Shown here: in pieces, positions 11,758 to 22,455 of the stretch
Numbering within the stretch: the stretch's first letter is position 1
How the letters are laid out: each line of letters starts with the position of its first letter
Source of the DNA: Turnera subulata
Lineage: Eukaryota > Streptophyta > Magnoliopsida > Malpighiales > Passifloraceae
DNA: 64,000 nt
Direction of reading: 5' to 3'
NCBI GenBank assembly: GCA_028386065.3
Contig: JAKUCV010002323.1
Coordinates: forward strand, 25,420 to 89,419
Notes under the pieces: model-generated
Database searches by the model: none
Told to the model about the DNA's origin: nothing
Seen by the model: the letters and a program-made list of their open reading frames with translations, nothing else
Position numbers and translations under genes: made by a program

Positions 11758-12267
11758 GTGTGGGCTGAATTGTTTTGGTCAAAGAAGCCACCATTGTTGA
11801 AAGGAAAAAAGAGAAGTCAAGGTTAGACAAGAGTTTAGGCACCTACAATTGTTGAAAATTGATGAAGAACCATGCCTATATAAAGGCATGGTTTATGGCA
11901 AGCTAAACACATCCCACACAGAAATAAAAAGAAGAGGAGAAGAGTGGGAGAGAGAGAGAGGAAGGAGAGAAGGTAAAGTTTAGTCCTTCTAAATTTAGGA
12001 AGAAGAAGTTTAGTCCTTTTAAGTTTCAGAAGTGACAATATAGTCCCTCTCGTTTAGGAGTGACAAAATAGTGAGGAAAAATACTTTGGGGGTATTTTTG
12101 GGGAAACACTTTTGTGGGTAGATTTTATTGAGAGGTTCTTTTGTATTAATATTTTATATTAGTGGAGGATTTGAAGTCCGTAGACGTAGGCAAGATTAAG
12201 GCCGAACCACGTTAAAATCTTTGTGTCTCCTTTTATTTTGGCGAATCTTTTGCGGTTATTCCCAACA
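11752..12267 (+). repeat. 3' LTR of gag-only Copia element
   Basis: This is a 516-bp repeat of the 5' LTR with about seven substitutions and no length difference. Its first six bases supply the stop codon of the gag ORF. Confidence 0.93.
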
Positions 12268-12774
12268 CATGTTAGGTAGTAACAAAGCTTCGGTGAGTTA
12301 AGCACATGATCAGTTGTTGGCATTTATATTATCTCAGGTGTTAAAAGAATCTTTATCTTATGGGAAGCGTTTCACTACAAGAAAACCCAAACTAGTAGGA
12401 CAATTTTTTTGGTTATATTTGGGCAAATTTTCAATCAAATCAGTCAAGTAACCAAAAACCTACAAAAATGAGTCCAATCATATCAACAAATCCCATAAAA
12501 GAGACCAAACATAAAATCCCACCAACTGAAAGCCGCACAACCCACAAAATTTCTAGATCAAGATTAATGCAATAGCCAAATTAGAAGGGATAATTAACAC
12601 ACAAAATTTAAAAGTACCTCAAGGAAGGCAGAGAGTGGTGCGATTATTCTTGTTATGATTGGAATTAGTAGCAGTAAGTAGCCCTTAAATAATTCTATTT
12701 CACAGTTCCTAATTATAAACAAAACGCCACCTTTAAAAAACATAGTATATGATATGAAGGAGAGATAGTTCAAT
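12268..12774. other. Spacer downstream of F-box copy B
   Basis: Non-coding. It is colinear with 72-541 of copy A and shows the same 'gagtccaatcatatcaac' and 'tgaaggagag' landmarks. No other feature is seen. Confidence 0.55.
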
Positions 12775-13794
12775 TCAATTTGCAGTAGTGGGGCGAGGCA
12801 GCTCGTTGGAGTAAGTAGGCCAATCTTGAGGTGCAAACTGAAACACATTGCGTAAACAAAGAACGCCTTCATCTGCCAACCACTGGCTAATTGCAGTAGT
12901 GTCCAGCAACTCAGCTTTCTTTGTTTGCACATTGCATGAGAAAATCGGTGAAGATCGAAATCTGTAGCTATACAAATAAAAGTAGACCGTATGTTCATCC
13001 TTTGGGTCGAAAGCCAGCATTCTCACGTCATGGGTATGCCTCAAAAAGTCCTTCAAGCCAACATCATCCGTGCCCATATCTCCGAAACACATCTCCTTAA
13101 CGTAACTCCATCTTCCCTTCTCCTAGTCTTTTAGTTCCCAAATCCTGAAGAATCCTCTCGAGTCAGCGGGAGTGTGCTCCTCAAACCGGAAAGAGCCCTT
13201 GCACTCTCCAAAAGACGTGTACATGTATGGCGTGTTAGGAGTTTCAATTATATGGCATCTCTTGGGCTCAAAAGGATTGTACGCCACAATTGTACATCCC
13301 ATCGAGCGCTTGAGAAACAAGATGCCATTCCAGCTCAATATATTGTCGACGTCAAATGAAAAACCTCCTCGATCTAGTGGGGGACGCCATACCGACTCTA
13401 TCTCTTCCCATTTGTTTGTCTCTGAAGAAAAAACCTCGGTCTCGAACCAACTTCCTTCTCCATGAAATCTCACCACCCTGTAGTTACCACCAATGCTGCT
13501 CCAATTCTTGTCGTCATCACACACAAAACCTACACCTACCCTTGTAATGAAAGGGTATTTGCCAGGGAAGGGTGGAAGGCAACCCACTTGCACACCAACT
13601 TGGAAGATTGTGGAAGATTGGGCTGGGGATCAAGGATTTCCATCGCTTGCACACCAACTTACATTGGAAGGCAAATTTACGGGAGGTGCATGCTCTGAGG
13701 ATCTCCATCAACAAATCATCGTCCATGTCCTCCATATACTTGACCTAATTCGCTTATTTGCCGGTGTTGAAGATTTTTCATCTGCGGGCGCCAT
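12775..13794 (-). pseudogene. F-box/FBA protein pseudogene, copy B
   Basis: This is a paralogue of the pseudogene at 542-1845. The ancestral start (ATG 13794-13792, MAPADEK) is separated from the F-box by a 2-bp insertion (AGTATATGG against AGTATGG in copy A). The F-box frame restarts at 13735 (MEDMDDDLLMEILRACTSRKF...LVCKRWKSL). About 290 bp encoding the first half of the FBA domain, present in copy A at about 1375-1670, are missing. The remaining FBA frame (13123-13593; FVCDDDKNWSS, FSSETNKWEEIES, AYNPFEPKRCHII) stops at a TAG in place of the Tyr of WELEDYEKG (13123-13125) and resumes in the same frame to 12775. Non-functional by inspection. Confidence 0.85.
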
Positions 13795-14026
13795 TGTTTT
13801 TCTAGTACAGTGCAAATTAAAGGGTTTAGCTATATAGCTATATTAATATATATGGAAATTGGAAGGGAACAGGGTTAATAATAATTTGTTCCTTTGGTTT
13901 TCTTGTTTTCTTGGAATTTATATCAATTATAATTCAACATCCATCCTGCTTCCGAATCCTAATCGGGGAGGGGATATTACTTGGCGTGCAAGTCAAGTGA
14001 ACTAAAACTTAGGCTCCACTTCAAAC

Positions 14027-14656
14027 TAGAACTGGCAATTCGTGTTGTCGTGTCGTATTCGTGTCGGGTTGAACAGGTAAACGGGTTCTAAATCTTCAAC
14101 CCAAGCCGACCCATTTAATAATCGTGTCGTGTCGTGTCCAACCCGTTTATTATTATGTCAGGCTCGGGTCCGTTTATTATCATGTCGGGTTCGGGTTGAC
14201 CCGCGGGTTACCTATTAAGTCTGCCGAACTTAAAAATCACATAAAAATCAGTTTGAGAATTTTCTATTTTGCACAGGTGGTTGTATTTTTTAAGCAAATA
14301 GTCATATAATTAGATTTTCCCATATATTAAATAAAATTACAAATCATAAAATCACAATATAGTAATATTTTAAAGTATTTATGGAAATATTTGTGGATAA
14401 TTTTATTAACTTTGGCCTTAAATATTAAATAAGTCTTATATTAGATTAGTAAAATATCTATACTCTAAATATAATCGGGTCATAAACAGGTACCCATCGG
14501 GTTGGCGGGTCAACCCGCGACCTGACCTACTAATTTTTGTGTTGTGTCGGGTCGACCTATTTAACTGAACGGGTTGAAAATCTCTGACCTATACCTGCTA
14601 ATTTCATCTCGGGTTCGCGCCAGGTTGTCGTGTCAATACCCGTTTTGCCAGGTCTA
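14027..14656. mobile_element. Non-autonomous hAT-type DNA transposon (about 630 bp)
   Basis: The inverted ends are TAGAACTGGCAA on the left and TAGACCTGGCAA on the right (reverse complement). They lie inside an 8-bp duplication, cttc[a/g]aac (14019-14026 and 14657-14664), the expected size for hAT. The interior is rich in GGGTCGTGT/ACCCG motifs and has no transposase. Copy A at 8459-8490 keeps the unoccupied site (one cttcaaac followed by the same flank). Confidence 0.8.
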
Positions 14657-14736
14657 CTTCGAACACCACTGGATTTCCCCGCGATTTTATCCATCAACAA
14701 AACCTGATTCTGTTGCCAGAAAAATACCGGCTTGAG

Positions 14737-15271
14737 CCTAGAAGGAAAAAATTCTACATTTTCCACAGGATGCATGAGCCTGGAAAAGTCTACACTTTCT
14801 TAGATTCGGGAGCCTTAGTTCTATTTATTGTGTCCAGAGGCCTTAAGATTGTCGGGGATGTTCAATGGCTCAAATTAGATAAAAGAATCCAACGGCCAGG
14901 GCTTAAGATTGCAACCCTGTTCAAACTAGAATATTCTTTTCGAGATTTACCATAATCTGTTACCAAGATTTATAACCAGTAGAAAATGCACCTCATCAAT
15001 TAAATGGACGCTAATTTTGTCAAAGTTGGGATTGTTGAGGTATTGCAATCAGTCGAGCCGTTTCAAATTTACATCTATTTGTTTTTTGTTACATTACACA
15101 TGAAGAGAGATTGTGTTTCTTTGCGAGAGATGTTTAGCTGGTCCTATTCCCCAGCCTGTCAGATTTGCAGGGCTTTTTTGAAAGCAATATGGAACTGTGG
15201 TTGCACACCAGAATCTTAAGCCCTCTAGCACCGATTTCGGTCGACCAAGTTGGAATTCCATAATCCAAACC
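14737..15271. other. Spacer, no gene; part of a dispersed NLR-spacer family
   Basis: No coding sequence is supported. The stretch from about 14955 to 15055 ('gtcaaagttgggattgttgagg') matches 32590-32680, and its beginning matches 39785-39820. These three places are remnants of one ancestral spacer in the NLR cluster. Confidence 0.5.
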
Positions 15272-15545
15272 TTTTTTTTTTTGTTTCCCATTTGGTATCT
15301 AGTGCTTTGCACCGACTAAAGGATCGGATTCGATTAAGGCTGCACACCTAGTTACCTTTTTTTTTGTTTCCCATTTGGTATCTAGTGCTTTGCACCGACT
15401 AAAGGATCAGATTCGATTAAGGCTGCACACCTAGTTATGCTGAGTGACTCTCCTGGGGATTTTATACATACACAAAGATTCGAACCCAAAAACGATACCA
15501 CGCTTAAGCGGAACTACCATTGCTTAACTCACATTGGGTATATTC
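15272..15545 (-). repeat. SINE-related repeat with an internal 83-bp tandem duplication
   Basis: Related to the SINE at 8732-8925: it shares the gagt-ctcct, gaacccaaa and cgcttaagcggaac segments. The T-rich tail side (15272-15354) is repeated once more at 15355-15437 with a single visible mismatch (ggatcgg against ggatcag), so the duplication is recent. Shorter relatives lie at 32680-32790 and 39830-39955. Confidence 0.6.
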
Positions 15546-15789
15546 CCAGCCTTTTAGTTACTTGGATGTGTCACCCTCACCTCTCTCAAAAGTCCAGTGT
15601 TTTGCTAGGTGGTAGGACCTTAAATGGAGACATATTCCCACCAAAGCAGAATAAAGTTTGTCTGTCATCAACTCAGCAGAATCTGTCTGTGCCCTCTGTG
15701 TTCAAAGTAAGTGGAGACCAAGCAATAAGATCATGCACTGCTCTTTCTCTTGTTGCATTTGTAGTAGAATTATGTGGCACTGATGGGGC
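15546..15789. other. NLR-cluster spacer, paralogue of the big MULE's insertion site
   Basis: The stretch 15555-15650 ('cagtgttttgctaggtggtagg', 'attcccaccaaa') matches 32805-32885. It also matches the join of 39960-39997 with 53722-53785. It therefore represents an empty site for the 13.7-kb MULE. Confidence 0.6.
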
Positions 15790-16736
15790 TTGAAGTGGTG
15801 TCTCCCTAATACAACTTGCAACTGCAATTGGTACACTCCGCTGCTTATTGGTAAAAAACATTATTGCAGCCTTTGAATTGTCATCCTAGATCCGTAAGAA
15901 GACACAAATTTGCATCATGATAGTTTTATCCTTCAATACAAAATTCCATCACAGCTTCAAAAGCAACCCAATCCTTCCCCAGGAACTGGCGACCTGCTCA
16001 CACTTCCAACAAAACACAAATATGGATCATTAGACTTTAAAAACAAAGAATAAAAATGGATTTTTAGAGAATGACAAAGCGGTATAGAGGGATACAAGAT
16101 AAAAAGACCTACCTAATTGTCTGCTAATTCTTAAACAATGCAAGGAGTGCTTCATCTTTACTGGAGAAAATAGAAGAAAAACATAGTCAGCTACCAAATC
16201 ACTCCAAAGTTGAAAATTAAGCTCTTAGTTAGAGATACACAATAAATGGTAATGAATGGAAATGAGAGAAGTGCGGGAAAATTAACAATATTTCTATTAG
16301 CAGTGAAATGCGCACTTGACAATTCTTCCTACTTATTTTGATCTTTGTTTGCTTGCTGGTTGAATTTAAAATCTCTAATATTTTTTCGTTTGGTTGCTGG
16401 GTGATTTTGCATATTTTCAAGGTTTTATCTTTTCTGTCCGCTCTCTTTCTCTGTAAGAAGAACATTACTGGTAAGAGGATTTACTTACAAACCAACAAAT
16501 AACTAACAAATTCCTTAAAACCAGCAAATAAATTAATTTGAGGCAAAACAGGAATCAGCATGCACCCACATACAATATATATAGTGATTTAAAGATATCA
16601 AATCCATTCAGGTCTGGTTGATTAGTTTCGTCATTTAATATAAATTAATTAGGCCCTTTTTTTCTGTTCTGTTCTAATCAAAGTCAACCACAGTTTGATT
16701 ATTTTGGAAAAAAAATAGCCCAAAATAAGATTTTTG
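15790..16736 (-). pseudogene. Orphan NLR 3'-UTR module (no coding region left)
   Basis: This matches the region downstream of each NLR stop codon: terminal UTR exon ('attccatcacagcttcaaaagcaaccc'), acceptor next to 'ttccaaca', second UTR exon ('ctgctaattcttaaacaatgcaaggagtgcttcatctttact') and the intron up to 'aatagcccaaaataagattt'. In NLR-1 the coding region would follow directly. Here the sequence jumps into another 3' module at about 16737. It is the scar of a deleted NLR copy. Confidence 0.65.
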
Positions 16737-16974
16737 CACACTTATATAGTGAGGTTGCTGACTGAGATAATAACTAGATTGAAACAAACACTAAATCCAT
16801 CAGAAAACACAATCTGCATTATCAAAGTTTTATCCTTCAATATAAAATCCCATCACAGCTCCAAAAGCAACCCAATCCTTGAGCAGGAACCAGCGACTTG
16901 TTCAAACTTGCAACAAAAACAAATGGATTGTTAGAGATTCAACAGAAAAGAAAAAAAGAAATTGATTATTAATA
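16737..16974 (-). pseudogene. Second orphan NLR 3'-UTR fragment
   Basis: This starts abruptly within a terminal UTR exon ('cttatatagtgaggttgctgactgag', compare 27478-27510) and runs through 'gcaacccaatccttgagcaggaaccagcgacttgttc'. It then joins an NLR promoter-like segment at about 16975. No NLR coding sequence remains between the 3' end and the promoter. Confidence 0.6.
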
Positions 16975-17220
16975 GACCAAATTAAGAGATTGTATATTCT
17001 CATTTCGATATCCTCAAACAAAGACAATAGAAAGTTGAATGAGAAACTTGTTCTTGTTGGACCGGGTGGGTGGCAAGAAATATTTAATCAGTGGTCCTAA
17101 CAGTGGCTTTCAAGTAGTCACTTTGGGTCATTAATGCAATATATTTTATTACTCATTAGCTTTTCTTTCAACCAACAGACATCAATGTTTATTGTGTTAT
17201 TTAAGAGAATATAAACGGGG
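16975..17220 (-). promoter_or_regulatory. Orphan NLR upstream region
   Basis: This is colinear with sequences upstream of NLR-3 (38170-38410) and NLR-4 (59035-59275). Shared strings include 'gattgtatattctcat', 'tgctcaaacaaagacaa', 'aatatttaatcagtgg' and 'gcaatatattttattactc'. There is no NLR reading frame beside it. Together with the 3' fragments at 15790-16974 it marks the place of a lost gene. Confidence 0.6.
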
Positions 17221-18149
17221 AAATTTCACTCATAGTTCTTGAGTTGTGCTAAATTACAACATTAGGTGAATGGAATGGTTCGTGGATCATGCGCAACAAG
17301 ATTAGGAGCAAAACAAAGGTAACGGAAATAACATATAGCGGAGCAGGTTTCAATCATGGGAGCGGGTTATGGGTCCACCACGCTTTGGTTGCACTGACTC
17401 ATACTAATTTCATATTAGATGGGAACAAAATCAATAATATATATAAATATACGCTAAGGGACAATATCAAATAGTACAGGTACATGGAGTAACAAAAACC
17501 CCTACATACATATATATGTGAAACAAGATGGCATGGAGTCTTCACAAGTCGTATTGAAATGTGAAAATAAACTGAAAGAACTAGAGTAAAAAGGTAATTA
17601 CATTGTAGCCATAATATGAGAAGGTTACAATTTTTGCAAATGAGGGTCTGTAAGTCCACCATAAGAGCAGGTTATGGACACAGGTTCTACCACTTCATCA
17701 TCATCGAGGCCTCAAATTCTGCTGCAAGAACAAGAGAGATGGTTAATTAAAGAAAACCAAGACCAGTAGCAAATAAACACAGACTAATTAATGTCCAGCA
17801 ACTGGCATCTAAAGGCAGCACATGTTGTGGCAAAATGGCCAACCACCTTGGCTAGTTCCAAGGGCTCCACGCTTAGAACCAGGCTTTGGATGGGTTGGGT
17901 TAAGGGTTTGAAGTAGTCTCATTAAGAAAGAAAACACTGGCTTCCACCATTATGCTTAAATTTGGGAACAGAAGACTAAAAATTTACAGGCAAAACCATT
18001 TCCAAGAACCGTGCTTCCACCATTATGCTTAAATTCGGAAACGGAAGCCTAGAAGTTATAGGCATAACCATTTCTTAGAACCGAAGAAGATGGAAACCAT
18101 TGCAGAGAACAGAAGCCTCATGGCTGAGAAAGAAATATATGGAAGACAT
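17221..18149. repeat. Duplicated intergenic spacer (paralogue of 59280-59930)
   Basis: From about 17560 to 18150 the sequence follows 59290-59930 closely ('catcatcatcgaggcctcaaatt', 'ccaccttggctagttccaag', 'aaccgaagaagatg'). About 340 bp (about 17215-17555) have no counterpart there and show no recognisable feature. The two spacers show that the NLR-1 and NLR-5 units arose by duplication. Confidence 0.65.
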
Positions 18150-18883
18150 TGAATTGGAAAAACAACACATTCTCACTTGATGTCCACCTCATTTGATTCA
18201 GGATAGAAAGCACACTTATACAGGGAGGTTCATATACAATACAACTTGCAACTGCAATTGGTACACTTTGCTGCTTACACAAAAACATTATTATACAGTA
18301 CAACTTGCAACTGCAATTGGTACACTCTGCTGCTTATTGTTACAAAAACAATATTGCAGCCTTTGAATTGTCTTCCTAGACCCATCAGAAGACACAAATT
18401 TGCATCATGATAGTTTTATCCTTCAATACAAAATTCCATCACAGATTCAAAAAGCAACCCGATCCTTCCGCAGGAACTGGCGACCTGTTCACACTTCCAA
18501 CAAAACACAAATATGGATCATTAGACTTTAAAAACAAAGAATAAAAATGGATTATTAGAGAATGACAAAGCGGTAAAGAGGGATACAAGATAAAAAGACC
18601 TACCTAATTGTCTGCTAATTCTTAAACAATGCAAGGAGTGCTTCATCTTTACTGAAGAAAATAGCAGAAACGGGAATCAGCATGCACCCCACATACAATA
18701 ATATATATAGTTATTTAAAGATATCAAATCCATTCAGGTCTGGTTGATTAGATTCGTCATTTAGTCCCTTTTTTTTTTGGTTCTCATCAAAGTGAACCAC
18801 AGTTTGATTATTTTGAAAAAAATAGCCCAAAATAAGATTTTCCATTTTTGAGGAAGTCATGTGTATAAGTACCTCGTTGTTGT
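18150..18883 (-). other. NLR-1 3'-UTR exons and introns
   Basis: Two non-coding exons can be followed on the minus strand. The splice donor just after the stop (GAG|GTACTT, about 18872) is followed by an exon around 18610-18665 ending TTAG|GTAGGT (about 18600). An acceptor of the type GAACAG|GTCGCC (about 18487) leads into the terminal exon. The terminal exon ends near the 'aacacattctcacttgatg' block at about 18165. Splice sites are inferred from sequence and from conservation among the NLR copies. Confidence 0.5.
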
Positions 18884-21800
18884 CTAGGGGGGAGGAATTC
18901 TTATTTGAGGGATGCTTGAAATCTTGGGCCAATCTTCCCCATCCCCTCTTTGACACCTCCTTTGCACCACAGGGCATCCGGTGATGGCTAGATAGGAAAG
19001 GGAGGAGGGCAACCCCTCTTCTGGTATGCATTGGAGCTCCCAGCACCGCAGGATTGACAGACGTTGGAGAGAGGTGAGATGGTGAAGGCCATTGTAATCC
19101 AGAGATTTCAGGTTTTCAAGATCCCTGATGGTAATCTGGGTAAGACTAGAAGGCAAAGCTATCCTCGTCCCGGGGAAGGATTCCATGTCTTGGATTCTAA
19201 GTAACTCCAAGGATGAAAGAGAAGAGAGCTTATCCAAACCCGAACACAAGAGAAGACTGCTGCAATCCTCCATCTGAAGCTTTTGAATTGTAGATGAAGG
19301 CCCCTCTACAAGTTGTTCCAATAGTTCTTGTCCTCGGCAAGCATTTATAGTCAGGTCGACAAGGGACGGGAGAGATAGGTGGTAGGGAAAGGTCACCATG
19401 CCACATCCAATTAATTGCAAATAAAGAAGGGATGGGAGAGAAAGGTGATGGACCCTCCTCAATTCACTGCACCACTCGAGTCTTAGACGCTCTAGAACAG
19501 GGAATGCCCTACCTCTGCTGCCTTGTCTCTCATCATCAGATACCCATTCCTCCCATCTTGGCATGAATGTAAACATTAGCTGTTTGAGGGATGGAAATGG
19601 TTGGATTGAAGACTTGCAACTCCCAGTACCGTAGAAGAACTCAGCCCCCACCGACACTACGCAATCCAACTTATATATCTCCAGTGTTTCTAAGAATGGC
19701 AACTGCCCAACCGGTGGCAAGTGCGTGCAGTGTTTGCATCCCCAAAGTACCAAACTCACAAGCTTGGAATAGGAGGAGTCCCCCACCCAATCCGGAAATC
19801 TCCTACCCCTAAACCCGTCAATCGTAATCTTCTCCACATTTATGTGAGGTTGCAGGTGCTGTAGAAGGCTTGTGTCGAGTGAACCATCTTTATCTGAGTC
19901 AACATCATCATCACTATTTCTTTGCCACTCTTAAGACAATTCCCGTAGTCCCTTCTTCTCTTTCAAATTGGCCCTCAAGGCATCTCCCTCATCCACAACG
20001 TTCTCCAGTCTTTGAAGCGGTAATTTTCCTTGCAAATTTTGGAGCTCCCGCAACTCTCCAAGCCCAGACCCTCGCTGCTGTTCACCCACGATGAAGTATG
20101 TCAAATTCTGGAGCCTTACCAGTTTGCCCATCTGTTCTGGCATACGTTTCAAACTAGTTCCCTTAAGATCAAGGTTGCTTAGTTTGATCAGATCCGTCAT
20201 CTTGTCTGGAAGCCGAAAAAGATTTCTACATTCAAGCAGTATTAGAGTCTGCAAGTTGTACAGACCACCTATAGTTTCGGGCAGTCGTATGACTGGTGTT
20301 CTCACAAGCTCCAGATGCCTCAACTCCTCCAAATTGCCTATTGAATCAGGCAACACTTCTATGCGTGTATTTGTTAGGCTGAAGTGCCTCAACTCCTTCA
20401 AATTGCCTATTGAATCAGGGAACACTTCCATCCTTGTATGTTCTAGGCTAAAATGCCTCAACTCCTTCAACTTGCCTATTGAATCAGGCAACACAGTTAG
20501 TTTGCTGCACTCTTTCAAGATCAGTGTTTGCAAGTAACATAAACTTGCCACACCTTCTGGCAAACTTTGAATTGATGACCTACTCAGTCGCATAAACCTC
20601 AAGTATCTCAAAGTTCCAACACTAGTAACCATTCTTGCATCATTATCTTCACGAACACTAGTAACCAATCTTGCATCTTTATCATCACGATAGGGAAAAG
20701 AAAAATCCAGCACTCGCAATCTTGATAAAAAATCTAGAGATTGACCATCCCCCGAATATATCAAAGTCCGCAAGATCCTTGCTTCCCAGAGTGTCTTCAA
20801 TTGATGCTCCCATGGATTAGATCCACGCTGTTTACAAAACAAATGGCGAGTCCTTCTATTAGGTTCTTGCTTATCAACATCTTCCATATTATGGAAAAAT
20901 TCCCCTACTATGGATTTCGCCAAGTCATTGATCAGATCATGCATAACAAAGCATCCACGACCACCATAAATAGATTTTTGAAAAGTAAAAAATGACCTGC
21001 GTGCTAGCTCTTCAAAATACTCATTGCCAATCTCTTCCAAGTCTCTCCTTTTATCGGGTTGGACTATGAATCCTTCTGCCATCCACAAGAGCACCAAGTC
21101 TTCTTTTTGGAATTCGAAGTCCTTTGGGAAGAGAGCACAATAAGCAAAACATTGTTTGAGATGGGAAGGAAGATAATGATAGCTCAATCTAAGAGCTGGA
21201 ATAATTTTGCTATGGTGCATATCCCACATATTGCTCTTTAATATGGAGTCCCACGCTGTAGCATTTTTCTCACCATAGAGTAAACTTCCAAGGGATTTTG
21301 CAGCCAAAGGCAGGCCTTTACACCTTGTTGCAATTTTCTTCCCAATGTCCTCCAATTCTCCATAAGCATCAGCAACGCCACCATCAAAGGCATATCGTCC
21401 AAACAACTGCCAGCAATCATCTTCATTTAGTGGTTCTAGCGGCTGACTCGGAACTGAAGACATGGCTGACGCCACTCTTTGGCTTCGTGTCGTAATGAGG
21501 ACCTTACTCCCTCCTACAGCGGATGAGAAAGGTGAGAGCAAACTTCTCCAATCAGCCTCTTCATTCCAGATGTCATCCAAGACAAGCAAAATTCTCTCCC
21601 TTTTTACTTTCTCCTCTAGCTTATCTTGCAGCTGTCTGTCAGTTAATGTATCACATCCCGGCACACCGAATTCTTTGAGAATATCCTTGGTCAGCTTGAA
21701 CATATCAGATTCTTCGGAGACGCAGACCCATGCTCTATGTCTATCATCAAACTGTTGCTTCACTCGACTATCATTGAAAACAAGTTGTGCAAGTGTGGTT

Positions 21801-22455
21801 TTACCTAACCCGCCCATTCCGACTATGGGAATCACATCCGGGCGTTTGCCTTTTGCATTATCGGACAGCAACAACTGTATTATAGCTTCTTTTTCTTTGT
21901 CCCTGCCATAAACAACAGGATCAACCAACCGAGAAGTGGTTGTTCTGTTCTGAGATGATGATGATGATGCATGATCAGAACTTTTCCCAACTTGCGCCAC
22001 TAAACCAAGTGTTTTTGTTTGCTCCAGCAAGTCTTCAACTCTATCAAAGATGTCTATATTGGTTGCGTCACTTCCATCCCCTTCTTACATGGATTAAGAG
22101 AAGAGAGGAAGTTTCTCACCTGATCTGAGCAGGTCTTTGGACTTCTTGCTTCCAGTTCCATTCGTTGTTGTTCATGAGCTTTGTAGGCAATCTCGTCCAG
22201 GAAGTCATCAATTTCATAAACAATGTCTTTGAGGTCGTCCAACCATTTCTTGACGGCAGGCGAAGTGATCTGCTTCTCCTCAGCATCTCCGAGCAGCCCA
22301 TTGACAGTGTTCATTCTTGTTTCCAACTTCTTCAGCAGCTTGCCATCGAACTTTCGATGCTTGAGAAAGTTTATAACCTCTTGGGAAGCCATCTTTTCAA
22401 ATAAGACATTAAAGACAGCAGACAGAACAGCTGCTGCTACCAAAGCCTCGGCCAT
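18884..22455 (-). pseudogene. NLR-1: CC-NB-ARC-LRR resistance gene, broken
   Basis: CNLs are intracellular immune receptors. The start is ATG 22455-22453 (MAEALVAAAV). The coiled coil (YEIDDFLDEIAYKA) runs to KKGM, where small deletions near 22035-22080 shift the frame; a product would end after about 133 aa. The rest is open: P-loop GMGGLGKTT, LLVLDDIW, GSKVLITTRS, GLPLA, CFAYCALFP, MHD, then LRRs. An in-frame TAA at 19931-19933 replaces the first Tyr of LRELSYYW. The LRR continues in the same frame to RRCQRGDGEDWPKISSIPQ and PPP-stop. The leader intron donor is also mutated (GT to CT, about 22573). This copy carries four tandem LPDSIG-type LRR units, the most in the cluster. Confidence 0.9.

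Larger units (their letters stand above)
9760..12267 (+). mobile_element. Non-autonomous Copia LTR retrotransposon carrying gag only
   Basis: Two 516-bp LTRs (9760-10275 and 11752-12267) begin TGTTAGG and end CCAACA. A 5-bp target duplication, catgt, lies at 9755-9759 and 12268-12272. A tRNA-iMet-like primer site (TGGTAGCGGAGC, 10278-10289) follows the 5' LTR, and a purine-rich tract (aaggtggaga, 11741-11750) precedes the 3' LTR. The LTRs differ at about seven positions (roughly 1.4%), so insertion is recent. The 1.48 kb interior encodes only gag with a protease-like segment; integrase, reverse transcriptase and RNase H are absent. Movement would need enzymes from a related autonomous element. 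Confidence 0.93.
9688..14736. repeat. Duplicated F-box segment, copy B (interrupted by Copia and hAT insertions)
   Basis: With the Copia element (9760-12267) and hAT element (14027-14656) removed, this segment is colinear and in the same orientation as copy A (1-8540 minus the LINE). The two form a tandem duplication. Each copy provides the empty site for the insertions in the other. Homology fades near 'cggcttga' at about 8540 and 14736. Confidence 0.8.

Noticed and set aside
14027..14656. Reading the small element as a MULE with a 9-bp duplication
   Set aside because: Including the terminal A gives symmetric TAGA[A/C]CTGGCAA ends and an 8-bp duplication, which fits hAT better.
20091..20537. 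Long plus-strand frames opposite the NLR LRR regions (also at 21462, 57657, 62143 and others)
   Set aside because: Antisense shadows of conserved NLR codons, repeated at the same place in every paralogue, without plant-gene features.
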